DNA from: an uncultured Eubacteriales bacterium
GTDB lineage: Bacteria; Bacillota; Clostridia; Oscillospirales; Acutalibacteraceae
DNA: 14,643 nucleotides
Direction of reading: 5' to 3'
NCBI GenBank assembly: GCA_934444895.1
Contig: CAKSDA010000034.1
Span: forward strand, 1 to 14,643
The translations under genes were made by a program, and so were the position numbers. The notes beneath the pieces were generated by a model. The model saw only the letters and a list, made by a program, of their open reading frames with translations, was not told where the DNA came from and did not search any database. Below are positions 6,434 to 13,196 of the stretch, piece by piece; within the stretch, counting starts at the first letter, position 1; each line of letters opens with the position of its first letter.

Positions 6434-6439
6434 ATTATA
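6434..6439 (-). promoter_or_regulatory. Likely -10 of the araC-family gene
   Basis: Minus strand TATAAT, 84 bp before the ATG. The matching -35 position reads ACCAAT, a poor match that lies against the direct repeat, as expected for a regulator that acts on its own promoter. Confidence 0.4.
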
Positions 6440-6460
6440 AAGATTAATGCAAAGAAATTG

Positions 6461-6500
6461 GTCGAAAAGTATAGTAAATTGTGCCGAAAAGTTTATTTAC
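6461..6500. promoter_or_regulatory. Direct-repeat operator, probable AraC-family binding site
   Basis: Two direct copies of G-(T/C)-CGAAAAGT-x-TA-x-T occur, with the core CGAAAAGT at 6463-6470 and 6485-6492, exactly 22 bp apart (two helical turns). The downstream copy touches the -35 of the + strand promoter. Head-to-tail half sites 21-22 bp apart next to a -35 are the usual target of AraC activators. Confidence 0.6.
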
Positions 6501-6524
6501 AGATGCCGGCCTCAGGCGTATCAT
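6496..6524 (+). promoter_or_regulatory. Promoter of the nagB-like gene
   Basis: -35 TTTACA (6496-6501), 17-bp spacer, -10 TATCAT (6519-6524). Both boxes are sub-consensus, fitting an activator-dependent promoter; the leader would be about 110 nt and contains the hairpin AGGCT-GGCGAG-AGCC. Confidence 0.5.
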
Positions 6525-6639
6525 ATAGTTAGGCTGGCGAGAGCCAAATTTGTTACAATTTCGCTTGTCGCCTTTGCAAGGCATGGGATTATAAATTGTT
6601 GGGGCCCTTAAATACCGCGCAGATGAAAGGAAGAGTTTT

Positions 6640-7458
6640 ATGAATAATGTTTACAATACATCTCCAAAAGATTTAATTTCTTCTTCAAGAATACCGATTT
6701 CGGTTAAAAATGATCCGTATGAGATATATATTGAATTTGCTCTTGAAATGTTAATGGAGATAATAAAAAACAATAAGGCAAATAAAAATACGGTTTTGAT
6801 TTGCCCTTGCGGTCCGGTCGCACAATATCCGATTTTTGCCCGCTTGGTAAACAAACTAGATGTCAGTCTCAAAAAAACATGGATTATTAATATGGACGAA
6901 TACCTGGCCAAAGGGGACAGACGGATCGAAGATAAAGAACCATTTTCATTTGCAGGCATTATGAATGAAAATTTGTATAGTAAAATCAGAGAAGATCTTA
7001 TTATGCCGGTTGAACAACGGATTTTTCCGGATCCGGAAAACATCGGCTATATCCCTGAATTAATTGAACGATTAGGTGGAGTTGATATTGCGTTTGGCGG
7101 CGTTGCACTAAACGGCCATGTCGCATTTAATGAGCCGGAGCCGGAATTGTCCGTAAAGGAATATTCCGAATTGCCCACAAGAATTGTAAATTTAAGCGCC
7201 GAAACCAGGATTAAAGACGCAATCTTAAGCAGAGGCGGCGCGGTCGACACGGTTCCTGCCAGGGCCATAACAATAGGCATGAAAGAGATACTTTCCGCCG
7301 GAAAGATACGCCTTTCAATGATGAATCAAATGCAGCGCGCCGTAATTCGCAGGGCGTGCCTTGAAAAAGCAAGCGCGGCTTGCCCGGCATCTTTGTTGCA
7401 GCTGCATGATGATGCTGCGTTTTTGGTGCTTGAAACCGTAGTAAAAAAACCTTTTTAG
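6640..7458 (+). CDS. NagB-family (glucosamine-6-phosphate deaminase/isomerase-like) protein with altered active site
   Basis: The product has 272 residues, close to NagB length. Matching landmarks are NMDEY (84-88, D86 at the place of the catalytic Asp72 of E. coli NagB), GGVALNGHVAFNEP (153-166), and the C-terminal SLLQLHDDAAFLVLE (251-265). Known NagB converts glucosamine-6-phosphate to fructose-6-phosphate and ammonia. Three departures appear here: N158 replaces the ring-opening Asp of GNDGH; the N-terminal phosphate loop (PTGGTP in NagB) reads PCGPVAQYP; and the Lys of the SQKA phosphate site is Arg233. H160 and E165 are kept. The enzyme may therefore act on another sugar phosphate or be weak. 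A start at 6640 follows AAAGGAAG. It is paired with NagA and an AraC regulator, so an amino-sugar role is likely. Confidence 0.85.
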   Translation: MNNVYNTSPKDLISSSRIPISVKNDPYEIYIEFALEMLMEIIKNNKANKNTVLICPCGPVAQYPIFARLVNKLDVSLKKTWIINMDEYLAKGDRRIEDKEPFSFAGIMNENLYSKIREDLIMPVEQRIFPDPENIGYIPELIERLGGVDIAFGGVALNGHVAFNEPEPELSVKEYSELPTRIVNLSAETRIKDAILSRGGAVDTVPARAITIGMKEILSAGKIRLSMMNQMQRAVIRRACLEKASAACPASLLQLHDDAAFLVLETVVKKPF

Positions 7459-7515
7459 GTTTTTGATAGTTGTGTTGTACTCGAGAACAAGCAATTTTTT
7501 GTCAGGCGCATCATA

Positions 7516-7549
7516 CAAAGCTTAAAATAATGGCTTATTGTAAGCTTTG
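7516..7549 (+). repeat. Perfect-looking 15-bp hairpin between the nagB-like gene and nagA
   Basis: CAAAGCTTAAAATAA (7516-7530), loop TGGC, TTATTGTAAGCTTTG (7535-7549): one mismatch in 15 pairs. There is no T-tract behind it, so it is more like an RNA stability or processing element than a terminator. Confidence 0.6.
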
Positions 7550-7676
7550 AGGATGTGAAAGGGCAGAAAATTACCGTTACACAGCAGTTCGTCCTAATGA
7601 TTGCAACACTTGAACAATATAGAAAAACGAAAAAAAGCAGTATGCCCTGTATTTTTTAAAGGCCGCGCAGAGTATT

Positions 7677-7691
7677 AGGAGGTTGGAAAAG
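7677..7691 (+). promoter_or_regulatory. Ribosome binding site deciding a GTG start for nagA
   Basis: AGGAGG at 7677-7682 is 8 bases before GTG (7691) and 14 before the in-frame ATG (7697). The spacing favours GTG; the two choices differ by two residues. Confidence 0.65.
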
Positions 7692-8881
7692 TGCCTATGA
7701 AAAACAAAGTCTGGATCGGAAACGGCACGGTTGTGCTTGAAAATAGAGAATGTAATAACGGTTCGGTATTATTTGAAAACGGGAAGATACTTGAGATTAA
7801 TAAACCCTGCCCGATAGATGCTCAAAAAGTGGATGCTCATAATGGCTATATTTTGCCGGGCTTTGTTGACATTCATCTGCATGGCGGCGGCGATTTTGAT
7901 TTTATGGATGGTTCTCCGGAAGATTTTATTAAAGTAGCAAAGGCACATTGCGAACACGGAACAACGGCAATGTGCCCTACCACAATGACCTGTGACGATG
8001 AGCTGTTGGAACACATAATTCAATCTTATAAAGCAGCGTTGAAACTGCCGAATAACGGTGCGCATTTCCTTGGGCTGCATTTGGAGGGACCGTTTTTTTC
8101 TTCCGGCGGAAAGGGCGCTCAACCTGTTTCAGAGCAACGCATACCCACAAGAGAATTTTTGGAACATATTATTCGTATCGGCGAAGGTAATATAATTCGT
8201 TGGGATGAATCACCTGAACTTCCTGAAACAAAGCTTTTCGGTGATGTAATGAAGGAAAATGGAATTATGGCTTCCATTGCACACACTATGGCAACCGCAG
8301 AGGAAGCCAACAGCGCTTTTGAATGGGGATTTTCTCATATAACGCATTTTTTCTGCATTACTTCGTCCGGTCAAAAAATCAATGGAATTTGCCATTCCGG
8401 CGTGAATGAAGCAACCCTAATTAATGATAATATTACCGTAGAGCTGATCGGTGACGGCAGACATATTCCAAAAGAACATATGCTGCTTGCCTATAGGATA
8501 AAGGGCGCAGATAATATGGCGCTTATTACCGATGCCATGCGCGCTGCCGGCACAAACGATACCGAAAGCGTTTTAGGCGCCAGAAACACAGGTGTTCCGG
8601 TTGTGATAAAGGACGGTGTGGCGCAACTGACAGATTTATCATTTTATGCCGGCAGTGTTGCTACTATGGATAGAGTTTTAAGAGTGGCGCATATGGAATA
8701 TGGTATCCCTTTGACCGATACTGTTAAAATGATGTCGCTGACTCCTGCCCGCCTGGCTTTTTGCGATAATTGCAAGGGAAGCATATCTGTTGGAAAAGAT
8801 GCGGATATTGTAATTATGAACGAGAATTTTTATGTAGAGAAAGTATTTGTAAACGGCGTTTTGCAGGTTAACAACATATAA
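7691..8881 (+). CDS. nagA: N-acetylglucosamine-6-phosphate deacetylase
   Basis: The product has 396 residues, full length for NagA. An amidohydrolase TIM barrel carries the metal and catalytic positions: PGFVDIHLHGGG (56-67, H62 and H64), LHLEGPF (129-135, metal ligand E132), AHTMAT (197-202, H198), THFF (218-221, H219) and ITDAM (279-283, general base D281). YAGSVATMD (319-327) and the C-terminal KGSISVGKDADIVIMN (362-377) are typical of the family. It removes acetate from N-acetylglucosamine-6-phosphate in the cytoplasm, supplying glucosamine-6-phosphate to a deaminase. The usual THLFNAM segment reads THFFCITSS, a change near the substrate pocket that matches the unusual NagB-like partner and hints at a non-standard N-acetyl sugar. 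It lies 232 bp after the nagB-like gene, a wide gap for an operon. Confidence 0.92.
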   Translation: MPMKNKVWIGNGTVVLENRECNNGSVLFENGKILEINKPCPIDAQKVDAHNGYILPGFVDIHLHGGGDFDFMDGSPEDFIKVAKAHCEHGTTAMCPTTMTCDDELLEHIIQSYKAALKLPNNGAHFLGLHLEGPFFSSGGKGAQPVSEQRIPTREFLEHIIRIGEGNIIRWDESPELPETKLFGDVMKENGIMASIAHTMATAEEANSAFEWGFSHITHFFCITSSGQKINGICHSGVNEATLINDNITVELIGDGRHIPKEHMLLAYRIKGADNMALITDAMRAAGTNDTESVLGARNTGVPVVIKDGVAQLTDLSFYAGSVATMDRVLRVAHMEYGIPLTDTVKMMSLTPARLAFCDNCKGSISVGKDADIVIMNENFYVEKVFVNGVLQVNNI

Positions 8882-8893
8882 AAACATTTAAAT

Positions 8894-8924
8894 AATTAGG
8901 CCGGCGATTATCGCCGGCCTAATT
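8894..8924. terminator. Perfect 14-bp palindrome between convergent genes (terminator or REP-like)
   Basis: AATTAGGCCGGCGA (8894-8907), loop TTA, TCGCCGGCCTAATT (8911-8924). It sits between the converging nagA and GNAT genes. Neither side has a clean T-run, so it may be a REP-like palindrome that also ends transcription. Its core TAGGCCGGCGA recurs elsewhere in the window. Confidence 0.6.
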
Positions 8925-8955
8925 GCAGTTTGACAAACCGAAATTATATTATCGG

Positions 8956-9462
8956 TTATAGCTGAACCCAGAACCGTTTAACAGTAACTTTTTCGTAAGG
9001 GTCATATAATTCATTCTCAAATATGCCACCATTTTTCAAAATAACCTTTTCGGAAGCATGGTTGCCATTATCACAAATACAAAGAATATATTCAAAACCA
9101 AACCTTTTTGCAAGTTCCAGTCCTTGCTTTAAAATCTTCGTTGCCAGACCGCGGTTTCGGTCAGAGGGGCGGGTAGCATAACCGATATGCCCACCGTATT
9201 TTAGTAGAAATTCCGTTAATTCAAATTTCAGACTAAATACTCCAACCAATCGTGCTCCCTCATAGCAGAGATAAAAGTTCTCTCTCACATACCCTTTAGG
9301 CAAAGTCTTTCCGTTATTCCTATTTCGCATTCCGGACAACCATAAGTCATAGTCCTTATAATTTTTAATTCCGATGCATTCGCCGCCGCTTTTTTCAAAT
9401 TCATCATAGAAGGATAAGACATCATCTCTATTTTGTTCAGTTGGCAAAATAAAATTTAACAT
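8956..9462 (-). CDS. GNAT-family N-acetyltransferase
   Basis: The product has 168 residues, a single GNAT domain. Motif A is HIGYATRPSDRNRGLATKIL (92-111), with the acetyl-CoA pyrophosphate loop R-N-R-G-L-A (102-107). Motif B follows at CDNGNHASEKVILKNGG (130-146), ending in the family's usual N...S.KV..KNGG pattern. Such enzymes move acetyl from acetyl-CoA to an amine; the substrate (amino acid, polyamine, drug or protein N-terminus) cannot be told here. Start at 9462 has GAGGAAG upstream. It is 109 bp downstream of the lysE-type gene on the same strand with no terminator between them, so co-transcription is likely, and an amino-acid-like substrate shared with the exporter is a reasonable guess. 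Confidence 0.9.
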   Translation of the reverse strand: MLNFILPTEQNRDDVLSFYDEFEKSGGECIGIKNYKDYDLWLSGMRNRNNGKTLPKGYVRENFYLCYEGARLVGVFSLKFELTEFLLKYGGHIGYATRPSDRNRGLATKILKQGLELAKRFGFEYILCICDNGNHASEKVILKNGGIFENELYDPYEKVTVKRFWVQL

Positions 9463-9502
9463 ATATTCTTCCTCATAAGTTTATATTTGTTTTTCCGTAC
9501 AT

Positions 9503-9563
9503 TCAGGAAATGGGTAATCAGAAAATGGGTAACCAGGAAATGGGCAGCCGGGGGAATAGGCAG
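9503..9563. repeat. Four tandem copies of a 15-bp unit upstream of the GNAT gene
   Basis: Units: TCAGGAAATGGGTAA (9503-9517), TCAGAAAATGGGTAA (9518-9532), CCAGGAAATGGGCAG (9533-9547) and CCGGGGGAATAGGCAG (9548-9563, one base longer), then a partial CCGGAA. The outermost unit next to the GNAT gene and the single unit in the lysE leader (10238-10252) are near-identical. Confidence 0.85.
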
Positions 9564-9571
9564 CCGGAATT

Positions 9572-10189
9572 TTACACCAGCAACATTTTTATCAAATTGC
9601 CCAGCAGTTTTATACCATAGAGAATAATTACAGCGCCGCAAATACGGTTCAACCATGTAAGGACACGACTGTTGATTTTGCTGCCAAGAATGTGTACCAA
9701 AATTGCCAGACAGCTGAACCAGAAAAAGCTGGCAGAAGCAAATCCGGTAATAAAATACGGCTCACTGCCTGTAGGCAAAGAGGCACGGAAAGCCCCCAAC
9801 ATGAGAGTTCCGTCAATCAAAGCTTGTGGATTCAGCCATGTTACGATAAAAGCAGACCCTATAATTTTCCAAAATGGTTGGTTTACATCTTTGCCTCCGC
9901 TTAAATCCGCATCGGAGCGGATAAGGCCAATACCTATGTAAATAACAAGCAACCCTCCTGCACCAAGTATGATTTTCTGCAGCCAAGGCAAAGCCTCCAT
10001 CAGAGCGCCTGCACCGAGAAAGCAGGCGATTCCAAGGGAAATGTCACAGAAGATAACAACTATAGCAGTCGCTATTGCACGCCTCAGTTTTTGGCTCATA
10101 GCACTGTTAATTACAAATAAATTTTGCATACCGATTGGCGCCACATAGGCAAGTCCAAGGGACAATCCTTGAAGATATATTGGTATCAT
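9572..10189 (-). CDS. LysE/ArgO-family amino-acid exporter
   Basis: The product has 205 residues with six predicted membrane segments, the family's size. It shows the N-terminal family motif VAPIGMQNLFVIN (16-28), in the place of the GPQN motif, and the mid-protein WLNPQALIDGTLMLGAF (118-134), equivalent to LNPHxYLD. LysE-type proteins export basic or other amino acids across the cytoplasmic membrane, often to relieve excess from peptide uptake. The start at 10189 follows AGAGGTC about 10 bases upstream. The gene is followed by a GNAT gene, and both have matching leader sequence. The usual LysG regulator is not in the window, so control is unknown. Exact substrate cannot be predicted. Confidence 0.92.
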   Translation of the reverse strand: MIPIYLQGLSLGLAYVAPIGMQNLFVINSAMSQKLRRAIATAIVVIFCDISLGIACFLGAGALMEALPWLQKIILGAGGLLVIYIGIGLIRSDADLSGGKDVNQPFWKIIGSAFIVTWLNPQALIDGTLMLGAFRASLPTGSEPYFITGFASASFFWFSCLAILVHILGSKINSRVLTWLNRICGAVIILYGIKLLGNLIKMLLV

Positions 10190-10241
10190 TTATAAATAGA
10201 CCTCTTTCACAAGTTTTGATTAATTTTTCCGTTAATTTCAG

Positions 10242-10278
10242 AAAATGGGCAACTCCAACTGGAACTGCCCATTTTTTT
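10242..10278. terminator. Hairpin with T-run between lysS and the lysE-type gene
   Basis: AAAATGGGCA (10242-10251) pairs with TGCCCATTTT (10266-10275); an inner TCC-AACT-GGA extends it. The T-run is on the + strand side. On the minus strand it lies 160 bp after the lysS stop and 50 bp before the lysE-type start, so it could end lysS transcripts or sit in the lysE leader as an attenuator-like element; its arm is the same unit as the tandem repeat at 9503. Confidence 0.6.
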
Positions 10279-10306
10279 AATAAGTTACTAAGTATTGATT
10301 ATGCAA
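10278..10306 (-). promoter_or_regulatory. Possible promoter of the lysE-GNAT pair
   Basis: Minus strand TTGCAT (complement of 10301-10306), 17-bp spacer, TTATTA (complement of 10278-10283). Both boxes are weak. If used, the transcript would begin with the 10242-10275 hairpin. The rest of 10307-10434 shows nothing clear. Confidence 0.3.
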
Positions 10307-10434
10307 CTTTTTCTTGCCTGCACTTAATTTTTGCATTAAATGATGTAAGCTTGGTGTAAATCGCTGTTTTTTAAGTTTTTATCAAATTAAGTATATCTCG
10401 CCTGTTTGGTAAAACGGCACATCTTTACATCATC

Positions 10435-12390
10435 TTAATAGAGCTTTGCACCTGCCGGAATGTGGTCGTCTACCATCAGAAGATGTAGCTTTTCTTCGCC
10501 TTCTTCTTCGTGAATGGCAGAAAGGAGCATACCGCAAGAGTCAATGCCCATCATAGCTCTCGGCGGAAGATTTACAATAGCGATAAGTGTCTTTCCAACC
10601 AGTTCTTCCGGCTCATAAAAGCTGTGAATACCGCTTAAAATGGTTCTATCACGCCCTGTTCCGTCATCAAGAGTAAACTGTAACAGTTTCTTTGACTTCG
10701 GTACTGCAACACACTCTTTAACCTTTACCGCACGGAAGTCTGATTTTGAGAATGTATCAAAATCAACCATTTCCTCAAATAAAGGCTCAATCTTTACCTT
10801 AGAAAAATCAATAATTTCTTTTTCTTCCAAAGCAGACTCTGACGGCTGTGCTGCAGACTGGGCTGCATTGTTTGCTTCGTTCTTTGCCGCTCCCTGCGAT
10901 TTCATCGTGGGGAAAAGCAAAACATCGCGAATTGCTGCCGAATCGGTAAGCAACATACACATTCTGTCAATTCCGAATCCGATTCCGCCTGTCGGAGGCA
11001 TACCTATTTCAAGGGCGTTAAGGAAGTCTTCGTCGGTATGGTTAGCCTCTGCGTCACCCTGTTTAAGCAGTTCTTCCTGAGCGGCAAAACGAGCGCGCTG
11101 ATCTATAGGATCATTAAGCTCTGAATAGGCGTTTGCCATTTCCCATCCGTTCATAAAGAACTCAAAGCGCTCCACATAATCCGGATTTTCCGGCTTACGC
11201 TTTGTAAGAGGTGAAATTTCTACCGGATGATCGGTTACAAAGGTCGGCTGAATCAAATGCTCCTCAACATAGGCTTCAAAGAATAAATTAAGAATATCTC
11301 CCTTTTTGTGCCTTTGTTCAAAAGCAATGTTGTGCTCTTTTGCAACCTCTCTCGCTTGTTCAAGGGTTGTTATTTCGTTAAAGTCAACACCGGAGTATTT
11401 TTTAACCGCGTCAAGCATCGATATGCGCTCAAAGGGTTTTTCAAGATCCATTTCCGTTCCGTTATAAGAAATTTTGGCAGTTCCCAAAACTTCTTTTGCA
11501 ACATATCTGTAAAGATTTTCTGTAAGGTCCATCATGCCGTGATAGTCGGTATAAGCCTGGTAAAGCTCCATAAGGGTAAACTCAGGATTATGGCGGGTGT
11601 CAAGACCTTCGTTTCTGAAAACACGGCCAATCTCATAAACGCGTTCCAAACCGCCGACAATAAGTCTTTTTAGATAAAGCTCTAAGGATATTCTAAGCTT
11701 AAAATCTTCATTCAGAGCATTAAAGTGGGTTTCAAAAGGCCTTGCGGCGGCACCGCCGGCATTTGAAACCAGCATGGGTGTTTCAACCTCAATAAATCCG
11801 TTTGAATCCAAATAACGGCGAACGGCACTGATAATTGCCGAACGGCGAATAAAGGTTTGCTTTGTTTCGGCATTCATTATTAAATCAACATAACGCTGGC
11901 GATAGCGCATGTCGGTATTTGTAAGTCCGTGAAATTTTTCAGGCAGCGGCTGCAGGCTTTTTGAAAGAAGGGAAACTTCGGTTGCGTGTATTGAAACCTC
12001 GCCGGTTTTTGTTTTAAAAACAGTTCCTTTTATTCCTATAATATCGCCGATATCCAAAAGTTTAAAACCGGCATATTCGTCGGTTCCTATGTTGTCACGC
12101 GCAACATAAGCCTGGATATAACCCTTAAGATCCTGAATATGACAAAAAGAAGCCTTGCCCATAACGCGCTTTGACATTAAACGCCCGGCAACGGACACCT
12201 CTTTGCCCTCAAAAAGGTCAAAATTATTTTTTATATCGGAGCTGTGGTTTGTAACATCGTATTTGGTGGTTACAAACGGATCCTTGCCCTGAGACTTAAG
12301 ATCTTCCAGCTTTTTTCTGCGAACCTTTAAAATTTCATTAAGATTCTCTTCCGGCTTGATTTCGGATGCGACTGTGTTTTTCTCTGACAT
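10435..12390 (-). CDS. lysS: Lysyl-tRNA synthetase (class II) with C-terminal Trbp111-type tRNA-binding domain
   Basis: The product has 651 residues; ordinary bacterial LysRS is about 490-510. Residues 64-140 form the N-terminal OB-fold anticodon-binding domain. The class II core shows motif 2, YEIGRVFRNEG...NPEFTLME (252-275), and motif 3, GGIGFGIDRMCMLL (468-481), and ends at LLFPTMK (491-497). An Ala/Glu/Ser-rich linker (498-525) leads to a second OB-fold domain (about 540-651: FSKSDFRAVKVKE, NLPPRAMMGIDSCGMLL) of the Trbp111/EMAPII type normally found at the end of MetRS. It charges tRNA-Lys with lysine in the cytosol; the extra domain probably raises tRNA affinity. Start at 12390 follows AAAGGG. 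It is 115 bp after greA on the same strand, likely the same operon. No frameshift is seen across the fusion. Confidence 0.96.
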   Translation of the reverse strand: MSEKNTVASEIKPEENLNEILKVRRKKLEDLKSQGKDPFVTTKYDVTNHSSDIKNNFDLFEGKEVSVAGRLMSKRVMGKASFCHIQDLKGYIQAYVARDNIGTDEYAGFKLLDIGDIIGIKGTVFKTKTGEVSIHATEVSLLSKSLQPLPEKFHGLTNTDMRYRQRYVDLIMNAETKQTFIRRSAIISAVRRYLDSNGFIEVETPMLVSNAGGAAARPFETHFNALNEDFKLRISLELYLKRLIVGGLERVYEIGRVFRNEGLDTRHNPEFTLMELYQAYTDYHGMMDLTENLYRYVAKEVLGTAKISYNGTEMDLEKPFERISMLDAVKKYSGVDFNEITTLEQAREVAKEHNIAFEQRHKKGDILNLFFEAYVEEHLIQPTFVTDHPVEISPLTKRKPENPDYVERFEFFMNGWEMANAYSELNDPIDQRARFAAQEELLKQGDAEANHTDEDFLNALEIGMPPTGGIGFGIDRMCMLLTDSAAIRDVLLFPTMKSQGAAKNEANNAAQSAAQPSESALEEKEIIDFSKVKIEPLFEEMVDFDTFSKSDFRAVKVKECVAVPKSKKLLQFTLDDGTGRDRTILSGIHSFYEPEELVGKTLIAIVNLPPRAMMGIDSCGMLLSAIHEEEGEEKLHLLMVDDHIPAGAKLY

Positions 12391-12505
12391 TTAAATTTCC
12401 CTTTCAATAGACCTTATTAGTTGCGCATTATAGACCTTTGTCCTGCAAAAATAAACGCAAGGCCACAATATAAAAATAAAAGGCGGCAACATAAAGGAGT
12501 ATTTA

Positions 12506-12982
12506 TTACTGCTTTTCAATATCTATAATCTTATAAAAGGTTTTTTCTGCCCCTAAATCAACCTCAACTTTGTCGTTTACTGAATGCCCTATAAGAGCCT
12601 TGCCAACCGGCGATTCGTCCGAAATTTTATCGTTCATGGGGTCGGATTCGGCAGAACCGACAATGGAATATGTGAATTCCTCTTTTGTAGATATATCCTT
12701 TATTTTGACCTTAACGCCGATAACAACCTTGTCGCCGTTTATTTCGTTTTCGGTAATTATTTCGTAGTTTTTAAGCATTGTTTCAAGCTCAACAATGCGG
12801 GCTTCAATCTTGGCTTGTTCGTTTTTTGCGTCGTCGTATTCGCTGTTCTCCGAAAGATCTCCGTAACCTCTGGCAATTTTAATCCTTTCGGCAATGTCCT
12901 TTCTTCCGTTTGTTTTTAAATCTTCAAGTTCGTCCTGGTGCTTTTTTAATCCCTCTTCGGTAAATTTATAAATTTTAGACAT
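12506..12982 (-). CDS. greA: Transcription elongation factor GreA
   Basis: The product has 158 residues, the usual GreA length. The N-terminal coiled coil (about 1-75) carries the tip motif GDLSENSEYDDAK (41-53) with the acidic residues D42 and E45 that stimulate RNA polymerase transcript cleavage. The C-terminal FKBP-like domain contains DESPVGKALIGHSVNDKVEV (121-140), the family signature. GreA enters the secondary channel of backtracked RNA polymerase and triggers cleavage of the RNA 3' end. Start at 12982 follows GAAAGGG. A near-consensus promoter lies about 170 bp upstream and the greA-lysS order is common in Bacillota. Confidence 0.97.
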   Translation of the reverse strand: MSKIYKFTEEGLKKHQDELEDLKTNGRKDIAERIKIARGYGDLSENSEYDDAKNEQAKIEARIVELETMLKNYEIITENEINGDKVVIGVKVKIKDISTKEEFTYSIVGSAESDPMNDKISDESPVGKALIGHSVNDKVEVDLGAEKTFYKIIDIEKQ

Positions 12983-13107
12983 AATAGAGCATCCCTTTCA
13001 ATTTGTTGTTTCCGGCGTTTTCCGGTGCTTATTGTTTACGGCGGCGTCTGGTTTTCTGCGCGTTGCGCCGTTTGACTATCAAAAGCCTAAAAATGCAATA
13101 GAAGAAA

Positions 13108-13138
13108 ACAGTTCAAACCCATTTTAGGAATGAACTGT
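13108..13138 (-). promoter_or_regulatory. Hairpin in the greA leader followed by a short T-run
   Basis: ACAGTTCA (13108-13115) pairs with TGAACTGT (13131-13138), 15-nt loop. On the minus strand it lies about 10-15 nt after the predicted start and is followed by TTTTCTTC, so it could attenuate greA-lysS transcription. No known riboswitch or T-box motif was recognised in the remaining leader (12983-13107). Confidence 0.45.
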
Positions 13139-13158
13139 ATCTATAGTATAACATATAT

Positions 13159-13187
13159 ATTATAGTTATTGCTGCCGATAAAGTCAA
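13159..13187 (-). promoter_or_regulatory. Promoter of the greA-lysS operon
   Basis: Minus strand -35 TTGACT (complement of 13182-13187), 17-bp spacer, -10 TATAAT (complement of 13159-13164). Confidence 0.85.
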
Positions 13188-13196
13188 GAAATTTTT

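Noticed and set aside
9503..9563. CRISPR or iteron origin
   Set aside because: The 15-bp units are directly adjacent with no spacers, and no replication initiator gene is present; better seen as a leader repeat expansion.
9572..10189. Composite transposon around the lysE-type gene because of the flanking similar sequences
   Set aside because: The similar stretches are leader-sized, are in the same orientation as the two downstream genes, and no transposase or target duplication is visible.
12983..13107. T-box or lysine riboswitch ahead of greA-lysS
   Set aside because: No T-box sequence (AGGGTGG-like) and no lysine-riboswitch core could be found in the leader.
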